A DNA stretch of 23,952 nucleotides from XN24 sp964413755 (GTDB lineage Bacteria; Pseudomonadota; Gammaproteobacteria; Steroidobacterales; XN24). Where the stretch lies: assembly GCA_964413755.1 (NCBI GenBank), contig CAYPTW010000038.1:1-23952 (forward strand), read 5' to 3'. The notes beneath the pieces were generated by a model. That model ran no database searches and had not been told where the DNA came from. It saw only the letters and a list, made by a program, of their open reading frames with translations. The position numbers and the translations under genes were made by a program. This document shows, piece after piece, positions 7,430-14,667 of the stretch. Position 1 is the first letter of the stretch; each line of letters opens with the position of its first letter.

Positions 7430-8332
7430 CTAGCGCGGCAGGTCCGGCCAGGCCTCTTCCAGGTTCGCGACGAGCTGCTCCACCACCGCTTGCACCGGCA
7501 GGGGCGCGGCAGACGGCACCACCTGCGTATCCGACCAAAGTACCCGCCCGACGGGCATTTCGAGCAGGCGCGCCGTCACCTGCCAGCCGCCGGCGTCGAG
7601 GATCACGCTGCCCTCGATGAGCAGCCCGACGCCCAGGTCCTGCGCCACGGCACCGGCGACGTCTTCCCGCCCGGCATAGGGCAGCAGCGTCGCCCGGCCA
7701 ATGAGCACAAGGTCGGCGAGTTCCGCGCGCCACAATTCTGCGAGGAAGGCGTCGGCGAGTAGCAGCTCGAGGCGTGGAGCGTTGTCGGATTGCAGGTAGG
7801 CCTGGAACGGTAGCACCGCCATGGTGCGGGAGGTGTCCGTGACGGTCGCCTCGCGCTCGACGGGCGCCGGCCCCGGCGCCCGCAGCCACCACCCGACGCT
7901 CAACGCGACAAGTATCGCCAACACCACGAGCGCCCACGGCAGCCAACGCGACCGGTTGTCGCCGTCCGCTGCGTGTCTGGCTGACCGGCCCGGATCCTGC
8001 ACCGGGTGGGTCGCCCGCAGGCGGTAGCCGCGCCGCGGGATGGTCTCCAGCAAACCGGCCTTGCCGCCCAGCTGGTCCAGTGCCTGGCGCAGTTCCCGTA
8101 GCAGCGCCGCCAGGCCGGCCTCGAAATCCACCACCGTGCCGGCATCCCACACTGCCCGGTACAAGTTCTCGCGCTCGACGACCTGGCCCGGGGCTGCCAG
8201 CAGTGCCAGCAACAGCCGCGCCGCCTGCGGACGCAGCGTCAGTGCCTTGCCGGTCGGGACGTGTTCCAGCCGCCCGTCGGCAGGGTCGAACAGGAACTCG
8301 TCGAAACGGGACTGTGACTTGGTGGCGTTCAT
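7430..8332 (-). CDS. CadC/ToxR-like membrane-bound winged-helix regulator
   Basis: 300 residues. Residues 1-108 are an OmpR-type DNA-binding winged helix (LRPQAARLLLALLAAPGQVV, then LLETIPRRGYRLRA, the wing hairpin). One membrane helix follows at about 131-150, then a periplasmic domain of 150 residues beginning MAVLPFQAY and containing LGVGLLIEGSV, which resembles the FlgO/TolB-N-like domain seen in many CadC-like and TPR regulators. The protein would sense outside the membrane and bind DNA inside it. The ATG at 8332 overlaps the kinase stop as ATGA, so it is the last gene of the eight-gene operon. It lacks the receiver domain of a response regulator, so it is a second, phosphorylation-independent DNA-binding protein in the same operon. 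Target genes are unknown. Confidence 0.9.
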   Translation of the reverse strand: MNATKSQSRFDEFLFDPADGRLEHVPTGKALTLRPQAARLLLALLAAPGQVVERENLYRAVWDAGTVVDFEAGLAALLRELRQALDQLGGKAGLLETIPRRGYRLRATHPVQDPGRSARHAADGDNRSRWLPWALVVLAILVALSVGWWLRAPGPAPVEREATVTDTSRTMAVLPFQAYLQSDNAPRLELLLADAFLAELWRAELADLVLIGRATLLPYAGREDVAGAVAQDLGVGLLIEGSVILDAGGWQVTARLLEMPVGRVLWSDTQVVPSAAPLPVQAVVEQLVANLEEAWPDLPR

Positions 8333-9699
8333 GATGCCAGGCCAACTATACCGGCCCTGAAGCCGCCGCCCGGGCGATTGCCGAGTCGTAACTGCGCGCC
8401 GTGCAGTTCCGCGATGCGTTGCACGATGGCAAGCCCCAGGCCGCTGCCCTCCTCGAGGTGGTCGCGGCCACGAAAAAACCGCTGGCCCAGCCTGGACAGT
8501 TCGGCCTCGGGCACGCCGGGCCCGCGGTCGAGCACCCAGAGATCGAAACTCCCGTCGTGCGGCTCCACCGTGACCCGGACCTGGCCGTTGACGCCTGCAT
8601 AGCGCAGCGCGTTGTCCACCAGGTTACGCACAGCCATGCCAAGCAACTCTGCGTCGCCCCGCGCCGTGCATTCGCCGGCGGGCAGGTCGAGCCGCACCGC
8701 GCCCGGTGCGGCGACGTGGCGCGTCGCCGCCAGCCCGATCCCCTCGCGAATCACGGTCCCCAGCTCGACCCGGCCGGCATGTTCCAGCTGCCGTTGCGGA
8801 TCGAGGCGCGCCAGGCGCAGCAGCTGCTCCACCAGGCGATCGGCACGATCCACGCCGCCGAGAATCTGTTGCAGCGCCTTTTGGCGCATTGGCGCCTGGC
8901 TGCTCAGCAACGCCACCTGCGCCTGCACCTTGAGCGCGGCCAGCGGCGTGCGCAGTTCATGCGCCGCATCGGCGGTGAAGCGGCGTTCGTCGTCGAGCAC
9001 CTGCGCCACGCGGTCGAACAAGGTGTTCAGCTCGGCCACCAGGGGCCGCACCTCCGACGGCACGGTCACGTCGACCAGCGGGCTGAGGTTGTCCGGAGTA
9101 CGTGCCGACACCGCCCGGGCGAGGTTGTCGAGCGGCCGCAGCCCGCGGCGGATGGAGACGTAGATGAACAGCAGCAGCGCGGGCAAGAGCAGCGCCAGGG
9201 GCAAGACGATCTGGCCGGCCACTTCCAGTGCGGCGCGGTCGCGCAGGCCGATGGCCTGCGACACCTGGACGCGATAACGGCCGTCGTCCGAGCTCACGTT
9301 CAGCAGCCGCCAGGCCTCGTCGCCACGCAGGATGTCACTGTAGCCGGCCGCGCCGCGGATCGGCAGGCGCGGCGCGTCGCGGGACCGCGCCAGGAGGGTG
9401 CCGTCGGCCAAGCCGAACTGGAACTCCAGCGCGGGCTCGTAGACGTTCTCGGAACCGCGCACGCCGGCGAGGCGCGCAGCCAGGTTCTCGACCTGCGCGT
9501 CGTTGTCCTCGACCAGCGCCAGCAGCAGGTGCGCTGTCTGGGCGAGGTGCCCGTCCATCAGTTCTTCGGCCTCGTGCTGGGCGCGCGAATAGCTGAGCCA
9601 GCCGGTGAAGGCCCACAGCAGGAGCACGCTGATGTACACCGCTATCATCAGCCGCCGGCGCAGCGAGGGCGCCTGCGCGGCGGGGGCAGCGCGTTTCAC
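8329..9699 (-). CDS. Sensor histidine kinase, QseC/PmrB-like
   Basis: 456 residues. Start is a GTG at 9699 whose GTGA overlaps the response regulator stop. Two membrane helices, about 17-37 and 161-183, flank a periplasmic sensor of about 120 residues (2CSK-type N-terminal region expected in QseC-like kinases). A HAMP-like linker follows, then the H-box FTADAAHELRTPLAALK with the phospho-acceptor His247, the N-box NLVDNALRYA, the G1 box DRGPGVP and the G2 box GSGLGLAIV. All catalytic motifs are intact. It should phosphorylate the regulator encoded upstream. The input signal is unknown; the operon context suggests the lipid chemistry or envelope state linked to the first four genes. Confidence 0.95.
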   Translation of the reverse strand: MKRAAPAAQAPSLRRRLMIAVYISVLLLWAFTGWLSYSRAQHEAEELMDGHLAQTAHLLLALVEDNDAQVENLAARLAGVRGSENVYEPALEFQFGLADGTLLARSRDAPRLPIRGAAGYSDILRGDEAWRLLNVSSDDGRYRVQVSQAIGLRDRAALEVAGQIVLPLALLLPALLLFIYVSIRRGLRPLDNLARAVSARTPDNLSPLVDVTVPSEVRPLVAELNTLFDRVAQVLDDERRFTADAAHELRTPLAALKVQAQVALLSSQAPMRQKALQQILGGVDRADRLVEQLLRLARLDPQRQLEHAGRVELGTVIREGIGLAATRHVAAPGAVRLDLPAGECTARGDAELLGMAVRNLVDNALRYAGVNGQVRVTVEPHDGSFDLWVLDRGPGVPEAELSRLGQRFFRGRDHLEEGSGLGLAIVQRIAELHGAQLRLGNRPGGGFRAGIVGLAS

Positions 9700-10361
9700 G
9701 ATGCAGGCTCGCCGAGGCGGTAGCCGCGACCGCGCTGGGTCACGATGATGCCGGACCCGAGCTTCTTGCGCAGATGATGTATGTAAACCTCGACCGTGTT
9801 GCTGCCGGCGCCCTCGCCCCAGGCGTACAGGCTGTCCTCGAGCTGGCTGCGGCTGCGGATGTGCTGCGGGTGCGTGAGGAAGTCGAGCAGTACGGCATAT
9901 TCGCGGCCGGACAAGCGGATCTCCTCGCCGCCACGGCTCACCCTGCGGCTGACCGGATCGAGCTCGATGTCGCCATGCCGGATCACGGGCGAGGCCATGC
10001 CCGCTGAACGCCTGAGGAGTGCCCGCAGCCGGGCCAGCAGCTCCTCCAGGTCGAAGGGCTTGGTCATGTAGTCATCAGCACCGCTGTCCAGGCCGCGGAC
10101 CTTGTCCTCGCGGCCGCCACGCGCCGTCAGCACCAGCACGGGCAGGGCGTTGCCGCTGCGGCGCAGCTGCTGCAGCACGGCGATACCGTCCCTGCCCGGC
10201 AAGCCGAGATCGAGCACGCAGGCGTCGTAGTCGTGGTCCGCCAGCGCCGCCAGGGCGAGGTCACCGCGGCGCACCCAGTCCACGGCAAACGACGCCAGCA
10301 TCAGGCCGGCTCGGATGCCGTCCCCGAGCAGCTCATCATCCTCGACCAGCAGGATCTTCAA
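9696..10361 (-). CDS. OmpR-family response regulator, QseB/PmrA-like
   Basis: 221 residues. Receiver domain 1-115 with acidic pair Glu7/Asp8/Asp9, phosphorylation site Asp51, Thr79 and Lys101, all in place. The C-terminal winged helix (about 127-217) has TVEVYIHHLRKKLG as recognition helix and TQRGRGYRLG as wing hairpin, the QseB/PmrA pattern. The start codon is TTG at 10361, directly after the TAA of the TPR gene; no better start exists because MKILLVEDD is the conserved N-terminus. With only a distant GGAG, translation is probably coupled to the upstream gene. A PmrA-box-like site ahead of the operon (14593-14609) suggests autoregulation. Confidence 0.95.
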   Translation of the reverse strand: MKILLVEDDELLGDGIRAGLMLASFAVDWVRRGDLALAALADHDYDACVLDLGLPGRDGIAVLQQLRRSGNALPVLVLTARGGREDKVRGLDSGADDYMTKPFDLEELLARLRALLRRSAGMASPVIRHGDIELDPVSRRVSRGGEEIRLSGREYAVLLDFLTHPQHIRSRSQLEDSLYAWGEGAGSNTVEVYIHHLRKKLGSGIIVTQRGRGYRLGEPAS

Positions 10362-11003
10362 TTAATTGCTTGCGGCTCCGACCTGGCTCAGCAGGGCCTG
10401 GACTTCGCGCCGGCGTCCTTCATCGGCAAGGGCCCGGCCGTCCCGGGGCGGCGCCTGCAGCGCCGCTTCCAGATGCCGTCGCGCCTCCGTGAGCTGCTTC
10501 CGGTCAAGCAGATACTCGCCGTAAAAAAAGTTCGGATCAATCCCGGCGGGGTTGATGGCGAGCGCTTTCTGGAACATCGCTTCCGCCTTCTCGCGGCTGC
10601 CGAAGCCGATCGGCCAGCGCGGCACCTTGGCATAGAGCGTGCCCAGGCTGGTGTATGCCGAGCCGTGCAGTGCGCTCTCGTCGAGTTTCAGGCTCTCCTC
10701 GAGCAGGCGGCGGGCCTCCTTGGCCTTGGACAATGCGCCCAGGCCGCCGCTCGCACCCGCCTCGCTGGAGAGAATGATGCCTTCCCAGATCAGTGCGGCT
10801 GCGCTGTTGGGATTGGCCGCGCTGAGCTCGTGGGCGCTCTCCGCCAGGGCATGGTACTGCTCCGCCTGGTCCTGTTCGGGCAGCGTGTACTTGATCTCGG
10901 CCCAGCGCTGTTGCAGCGGCCGCACCAGCTCCTCGTCCGGGGACGCCACCGCCTGGGACCAGGCCATGACCCCCAGGAGCGCCAGAAGCATGAATTTACG
11001 CAT
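10362..11003 (-). CDS. Exported TPR-repeat protein
   Basis: 213 residues with a signal peptide (MRKFMLLALLGVMAWSQAVA, cleavage about residue 20). ATG 11003 has AGGAGAG at about 7-base spacing. The mature part is alpha-helical with TPR-like units, for example ARRLLEESLKLDESALHGSA, KAEAMFQKALAINP and ARRHLEAALQAPP. It is probably a periplasmic or lipid-envelope-associated scaffold. It lies 12 bases after the SDR gene and directly abuts the response regulator gene, so it links the enzyme half to the sensor half of the operon. A role in presenting a ligand to the kinase or in assembling the enzyme products is possible but not shown. Confidence 0.88.
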   Translation of the reverse strand: MRKFMLLALLGVMAWSQAVASPDEELVRPLQQRWAEIKYTLPEQDQAEQYHALAESAHELSAANPNSAAALIWEGIILSSEAGASGGLGALSKAKEARRLLEESLKLDESALHGSAYTSLGTLYAKVPRWPIGFGSREKAEAMFQKALAINPAGIDPNFFYGEYLLDRKQLTEARRHLEAALQAPPRDGRALADEGRRREVQALLSQVGAASN

Positions 11004-11015
11004 GGGTTTCTCTCC

Positions 11016-11834
11016 TCAGTGTTCGCTAATGGAATGCGGGACGGCGCTCGCCTGGGGCGCCGCGTGGTGCTTGATAGTCGGCAGCTTGCTGCGCAGCCCG
11101 CGATCGACCAGCCCCGGCGCCACGCCGTTCAACCAGGCGAAGAAACGTTCCGGCCAGCCGAGCACGGCGCGGCGCGCGTCTTTCTCCAGCAGGCGGACGA
11201 CCTCGGCAGCGACACGGTCCGCGCTGTCACTGCTGTTACCGAGATGGGCATTCAGCGCCACCACGGCGGGGGAGTTCAGCGGCGTGTCGATGGCCCGCGG
11301 GGACACGTGCAGCACGTGCACGTCCGTATCCGCGAGCTCACGGCGCAAAGCCTCGGAGAAGCTGTGCAGGCCGGCCTTGGCCGCCGAATAGGCCGCGAAC
11401 CCGGCGAAGGGAATGCTGCCGAAGGCGGAGCCGATGTTCACCACTGCGCTCTCCGGCTGGGCCAGCAGGCCTGGCAGCATCGCGCGCGTGAGCTGGATCG
11501 GCGCCGCCAGGTTGGTGGCGAGAATCTGCTCCACGCCCGCCTCGCCCTGGTCCTGCAGCAGGCCGAAGCCGCCGATGCCCGCGTTGTTGACGAGAATGTT
11601 TGCGCCCAGCTCCTGCGCCGCCTGCGCCACGGCGGCGATCCCGCCGGGCGTGCTGATGTCGGCCTGCACGCAGCGATGTCCGGGGCCGGCCTGCGCGGCA
11701 ATGGCCTCGAGGCACTCGAGTTTGCGGCCGGTGAGCAACAGCGTCGCCCCCTTACCCGCCAGGCGCTGCACCAGCGCCTGGCCGAGGCCGCCGCTGGCGC
11801 CGGTGAGCACGACACGTGCGCCCTTCAGTTGCAT
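11016..11834 (-). CDS. Short-chain dehydrogenase/reductase (SDR)
   Basis: 272 residues, a classical SDR with a short C-terminal extension. Motifs: cofactor site TGASGGLG at 11-18, NNAG at 83-86, catalytic Ser136, Tyr149 and Lys153 (YSAAK). TGRK after the second strand (Arg37) favours NADP(H). The enzyme would reduce a carbonyl or oxidise an alcohol; the gene order with an acyl-activating enzyme suggests a fatty-acyl-derived substrate. The ATG at 11834 overlaps the preceding stop by 10 bases. C-terminal residues about 230-250 (ERFFAWLNGVAPGLVDRGL) are amphipathic and may touch the membrane, as in some lipid-acting SDRs. Confidence 0.93.
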   Translation of the reverse strand: MQLKGARVVLTGASGGLGQALVQRLAGKGATLLLTGRKLECLEAIAAQAGPGHRCVQADISTPGGIAAVAQAAQELGANILVNNAGIGGFGLLQDQGEAGVEQILATNLAAPIQLTRAMLPGLLAQPESAVVNIGSAFGSIPFAGFAAYSAAKAGLHSFSEALRRELADTDVHVLHVSPRAIDTPLNSPAVVALNAHLGNSSDSADRVAAEVVRLLEKDARRAVLGWPERFFAWLNGVAPGLVDRGLRSKLPTIKHHAAPQASAVPHSISEH

Positions 11835-12487
11835 GCCGCCGCCTGCCCGGGCAGGGCGCGAAAGATGTTGCCGTAGAGATGGAAGAACACGCGCGCGGCG
11901 CGCACCACGTCGGCCTGGTCCTCCGGCTGCATCTGTTCCAGCAGCGCCGCCAGGTGCTGGGTGTGCTCCTGGTCGAGGGTGCCGTGCGAGCGCAGGTAAG
12001 AAAAGGCCTTGCCGGGCAGGCCGAGCGCCTGCTGGATCTGCTCGGCGGCGGCCAGGGCAAAGTCGGCGCTGGTCCCCTCCAGCACGAACACCATGCCGAA
12101 GAAGGCCGCCGGATTGCCGCGCTGGATGAGGTCGTATGCGTAGGCCACCATCAGCTCGGCCGGAAGCTCGGGCCGACTGTGGCGTACCGCTTCCGCATCA
12201 CCGCCGGCGGCCGCGATGTCGTTGAGTATCCACTCGTCGTGGCCGATTTCTTCCTCGATGTATTCAGCCACCGCAGGCCGCAGCCAGCCGAGACGTTCCG
12301 GCAGCCGGCCACCGAGGGTCATCAGCAGCGGCGTAGTGTGCCGCACGTGATGGTAGGCCTGGCCGAGAAAGGCCAGGTAGTCCTCGTGCGATACCCGGCC
12401 CTGCAGGCAATCGGCGATGACCGGCGCCGACAAGAGGTAGGCGCGTGCCTCCTCGGTCGAGGACTTGAGCTCCTCATAAAACGACAT
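11825..12487 (-). CDS. Heme-oxygenase-like fold putative iron oxidase (TenA/PqqC superfamily)
   Basis: 220 residues, all-helical, of the TenA/PqqC/heme-oxygenase-like superfamily often annotated as iron-containing redox enzyme. Metal-ligand candidates are well placed: Glu80 and His83 (EEEIGHDE, an ExxH), Glu137 (VLEGTS), and Asp172/Glu174/His175/His178 (HGTLDQEHTQH); His47 and His50 (YHHVRH) are also present. This layout recalls heme-oxygenase-like diiron oxidases such as UndA, which converts fatty acids to terminal alkenes, but the match is by pattern and the reaction here is unknown. A TenA thiaminase role is unlikely given the neighbours and no visible active-site Cys. ATG 12487 overlaps the ligase stop by 14 bases with GAGG about 10 bases upstream. 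Confidence 0.85.
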   Translation of the reverse strand: MSFYEELKSSTEEARAYLLSAPVIADCLQGRVSHEDYLAFLGQAYHHVRHTTPLLMTLGGRLPERLGWLRPAVAEYIEEEIGHDEWILNDIAAAGGDAEAVRHSRPELPAELMVAYAYDLIQRGNPAAFFGMVFVLEGTSADFALAAAEQIQQALGLPGKAFSYLRSHGTLDQEHTQHLAALLEQMQPEDQADVVRAARVFFHLYGNIFRALPGQAAACN

Positions 12488-13952
12488 GTTGCGGTACCTC
12501 GTGATCTTGATGGACTGCCGCCAGGGCAGCTGAATGCCTGGCGAGAATATGTGCCCGCCGCGGCCGGCCGTTGCCGGTGGCCAGGCCGTTGCTCGGCAGA
12601 AAAGGCTCGCTCAGGACCAGGCGCCCCACGCGGGCGTAGTCCGGTAGTGCCCGGTTCACGCGCTCCAGGGCACGCTGGATCTCCGTTGCGGCGACTCCCG
12701 GACGCGGCACGACGATCGCTGCGAGCGCCGCATCCCCGTCGCCGCAGACGACGGCCTGCAGCACGGCCGGCTCCGCAAGCAATGCCGATTCCACCCATTC
12801 CGGCGAGACGTTGCGCCCATAGGAGGTGATCAGCAGGTTCTTGCAGCGTCCGGCCAGGTGCAGGTGACCATGCTCATCGAAAGTCGCCAGGTCGCCGGTG
12901 GGGAACCAGTCGCCCGGCGGCGCTGCGGCACCCACGTAGCCGAGGAAACCACGTGCCCTGACCTGCAGTTCGCCCGCATCGATCCGGCAGGCCACGTGGG
13001 GCAGCGGCCGGCCGACGCCATCGCCTGCATCGCCGGGGATGTTGAGCGCGACCACGGAACCCGCCTCGGTCAGCCCATAGCCCTGGCAAGCCTGGACGCC
13101 GGCGGCACGCGCGGACGCGAGCAGCTCCGGCGCCACGCGCGCGCCGCCGACCGCGACGAAGCCCGGCTGGTGGCGCGGCGTGCCTGTGCCGGCGCCGAGC
13201 CACATCACCCAGGCCTTGAGCAATTCGGGGACCAGCACCAGGCTGTCGGCCTGCTCCCTGTCGATGACCGCAGCGAGGCGGCCGGGGTCGAAGCCCGACA
13301 TACCCTGCCAGCCCACCTCGCGTTGCGGCGGAAGATGCACCTGCATGCCGCGCAGGAGCGGCGCGTACACGCCGGCGACGTTCTCCAGCAGCAGCGCCAG
13401 CGGCAGCACCGCGAGGTGGCGCTGCAGCGGCAGCGCCGCCAGCCGGTCGCACAGGGCCGTGGCCGTGTCATGCAGGCCGGCCAGGCCCAGGCAGACGCCC
13501 TTGGGCGTGCCCGTGCTGCCGGAAGTGAAAGATATTTTTGCAGTCCCCTCAGGCAGCGCCACCGGATCCACCACCCGGCGCAGCCAGTGCAGCCCCTGCC
13601 AGCGCCCGACGACGCTGAAGCCCAGGTCGAGCGCGCCGATGCGCTCGGGATGGTCGGTGATGACGGTATCCGTACCGGACTGCTCGAGCACGTGGCGCAG
13701 CTGTTCGGCGTTGAAGAACTCGGGCAAGGGCAGGTGCACGGTCCCGGCCAGCTGGCAGGCGAGATCGGCGATCACCCAGGCGGGACCATTGTCGGCCAGC
13801 ACGCCGACCACGCGACCGGCCGGCAGGCGCTCGGCAAGGCGACGTGCCTCGACGAGGACTTCCCGCGCCGCCCACGACCGGTCCGTCCCGACCAGCACCA
13901 CCGCCTCCGGCGCCCTGGTCTCCAGGGCCTGTAGTACGGCGGACTCAGCCAA
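12474..13952 (-). CDS. AMP-dependent acyl ligase/synthetase (ANL superfamily), A10 lysine apparently missing
   Basis: 492 residues. I place the start at TTG 13952, overlapping the end of the T_hemolysin gene by 8 bases with AGAGG 10 bases upstream; the longer frame from 14033 lies inside that gene and has no family sequence. Core motifs are present: A3 SFTSGSTGTPKG (141-152), A5 GYGLTE (291-296), A7 TGD (352-354), A8 GRCKNLLITSYGRNVSP (368-384). The C-terminal A10 motif, where the catalytic Lys normally sits, reads NGLATGNGRPRR (455-466) with Arg in the usual Lys place. Sequence style is of long-chain fatty acid-CoA ligases but shorter. It would activate a carboxylic acid as acyl-AMP for the neighbouring enzymes. 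Cytoplasmic; substrate unknown. Confidence 0.92.
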   Translation of the reverse strand: MAESAVLQALETRAPEAVVLVGTDRSWAAREVLVEARRLAERLPAGRVVGVLADNGPAWVIADLACQLAGTVHLPLPEFFNAEQLRHVLEQSGTDTVITDHPERIGALDLGFSVVGRWQGLHWLRRVVDPVALPEGTAKISFTSGSTGTPKGVCLGLAGLHDTATALCDRLAALPLQRHLAVLPLALLLENVAGVYAPLLRGMQVHLPPQREVGWQGMSGFDPGRLAAVIDREQADSLVLVPELLKAWVMWLGAGTGTPRHQPGFVAVGGARVAPELLASARAAGVQACQGYGLTEAGSVVALNIPGDAGDGVGRPLPHVACRIDAGELQVRARGFLGYVGAAAPPGDWFPTGDLATFDEHGHLHLAGRCKNLLITSYGRNVSPEWVESALLAEPAVLQAVVCGDGDAALAAIVVPRPGVAATEIQRALERVNRALPDYARVGRLVLSEPFLPSNGLATGNGRPRRAHILARHSAALAAVHQDHEVPQHVVL

Positions 13953-14547
13953 GGCTGTGCGGCCTCTGCAGCGCCAGGCGGATCGGTCCCGCCACGACCA
14001 CCGGCCGGGTGTCGTAATACGTACCCCAGGCATCGGCCGCAGCGCCCAGCCGCGCCGGGTCGGCGGGAGCCAGCGCGAGCAGCGGCAATGACAGCCGGCT
14101 GAAAATCGATATGAGCTCGGCGGTCGCAGTGAACACGACCCACTCGAAACCGAGCCGCGCCAGGTGCCTGCTCAACCCGGCGATGACGTCCACGCTGCCG
14201 CCGCGCCGGGTCGAAGAAAGGTGCCCGACCTCCACGATCCCGTGCCGCGCCACGGGGTGACCCGCGGTGCGCGCAAGCAGCTCTTCGATCGGGTGATCCA
14301 GGTAGGTCTCGAGGAATAACGGCTCGTCCCCGGCGCAGCGCCAGCCCGCTGCGGCATAGATCCCCCTGTCTTGCTCCAGCACCATCAGGTTGGGCGCGAA
14401 GCTGCTGATGGTGGCGCCGTAGCGGGTGCAGAAGGTCGAGGCGATGAACGCCTCGGCAACTTCCCGCCCGGGCGTGCCGACGACCGTGTGGCGCATCGCC
14501 TGCGTCGCAGCGGCGCGACGCTCGAGTAGCTTTGCTGTGGCGGCCAT
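13945..14547 (-). CDS. Thermostable-hemolysin (T_hemolysin) family protein, putative acyltransferase
   Basis: 200 residues. ATG 14547 has GGAG at 7-base spacing; an in-frame ATG at 14577 lacks a good site. The sequence matches the family named after Vibrio thermostable hemolysin (delta-VPH): FAPNLMVLEQDRGIYAAAGWR near 50-70, LFLETYLDHPIEELL at 77-91 and IVEVGHLSSTRRGG at 104-117, followed by an alpha-beta unit and VVFTATAELISIF. The ExG-H/R-L and LETYLD blocks resemble GNAT-fold acyl-homoserine-lactone synthase-like enzymes, so an acyltransferase role is more likely than a toxin; there is no signal peptide. First gene of the eight-gene operon; its product probably uses the acyl group activated by the ligase that follows. 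Function remains inferred. Confidence 0.82.
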   Translation of the reverse strand: MAATAKLLERRAAATQAMRHTVVGTPGREVAEAFIASTFCTRYGATISSFAPNLMVLEQDRGIYAAAGWRCAGDEPLFLETYLDHPIEELLARTAGHPVARHGIVEVGHLSSTRRGGSVDVIAGLSRHLARLGFEWVVFTATAELISIFSRLSLPLLALAPADPARLGAAADAWGTYYDTRPVVVAGPIRLALQRPHSLG

Positions 14548-14592
14548 GTTTGCTCCGAATGAAGAGGTTCGCCGCAAGGCTAGCCGCGCATC

Positions 14593-14609
14593 CTTAAATC
14601 AAGCTTAAG
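14593..14609 (-). promoter_or_regulatory. PmrA/QseB-type box upstream of the eight-gene operon
   Basis: On the minus strand the site reads CTTAAG-CTTGA-TTTAAG: two TTAA(G) half-sites separated by exactly 5 bases, matching the general (C/T)TTAA(G/T)-N5-(C/T)TTAA(G/T) pattern of PmrA and the related QseB site. It ends 46 bases before the first gene's ATG (14547), a normal place for an activator site at a -35 region. The half-sites are near-palindromic, so the divergent DUF423 gene (14668) could be affected as well. A good -10 is not obvious. I saw no second copy in the window. Confidence 0.55.
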
Positions 14610-14667
14610 AAAGCGGCTGCGGGCACCCGGGATGCCGAAAGTGTGACGGCTGCGGCATAATCCGGGC

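Noticed and set aside
8401..9723. 440-codon plus-strand open frame
   Set aside because: Mirror of the histidine kinase gene, whose catalytic boxes are all intact on the minus strand.
10233..11876. 547-codon plus-strand open frame
   Set aside because: Crosses the response regulator, TPR and SDR genes in antisense; no recognisable protein features.
11825..12487. Calling this gene a TenA thiaminase or PqqC
   Set aside because: Same fold, but the neighbours are not thiamine or PQQ genes and no thiaminase Cys is apparent; His/Glu/Asp positions fit a metal oxidase better.
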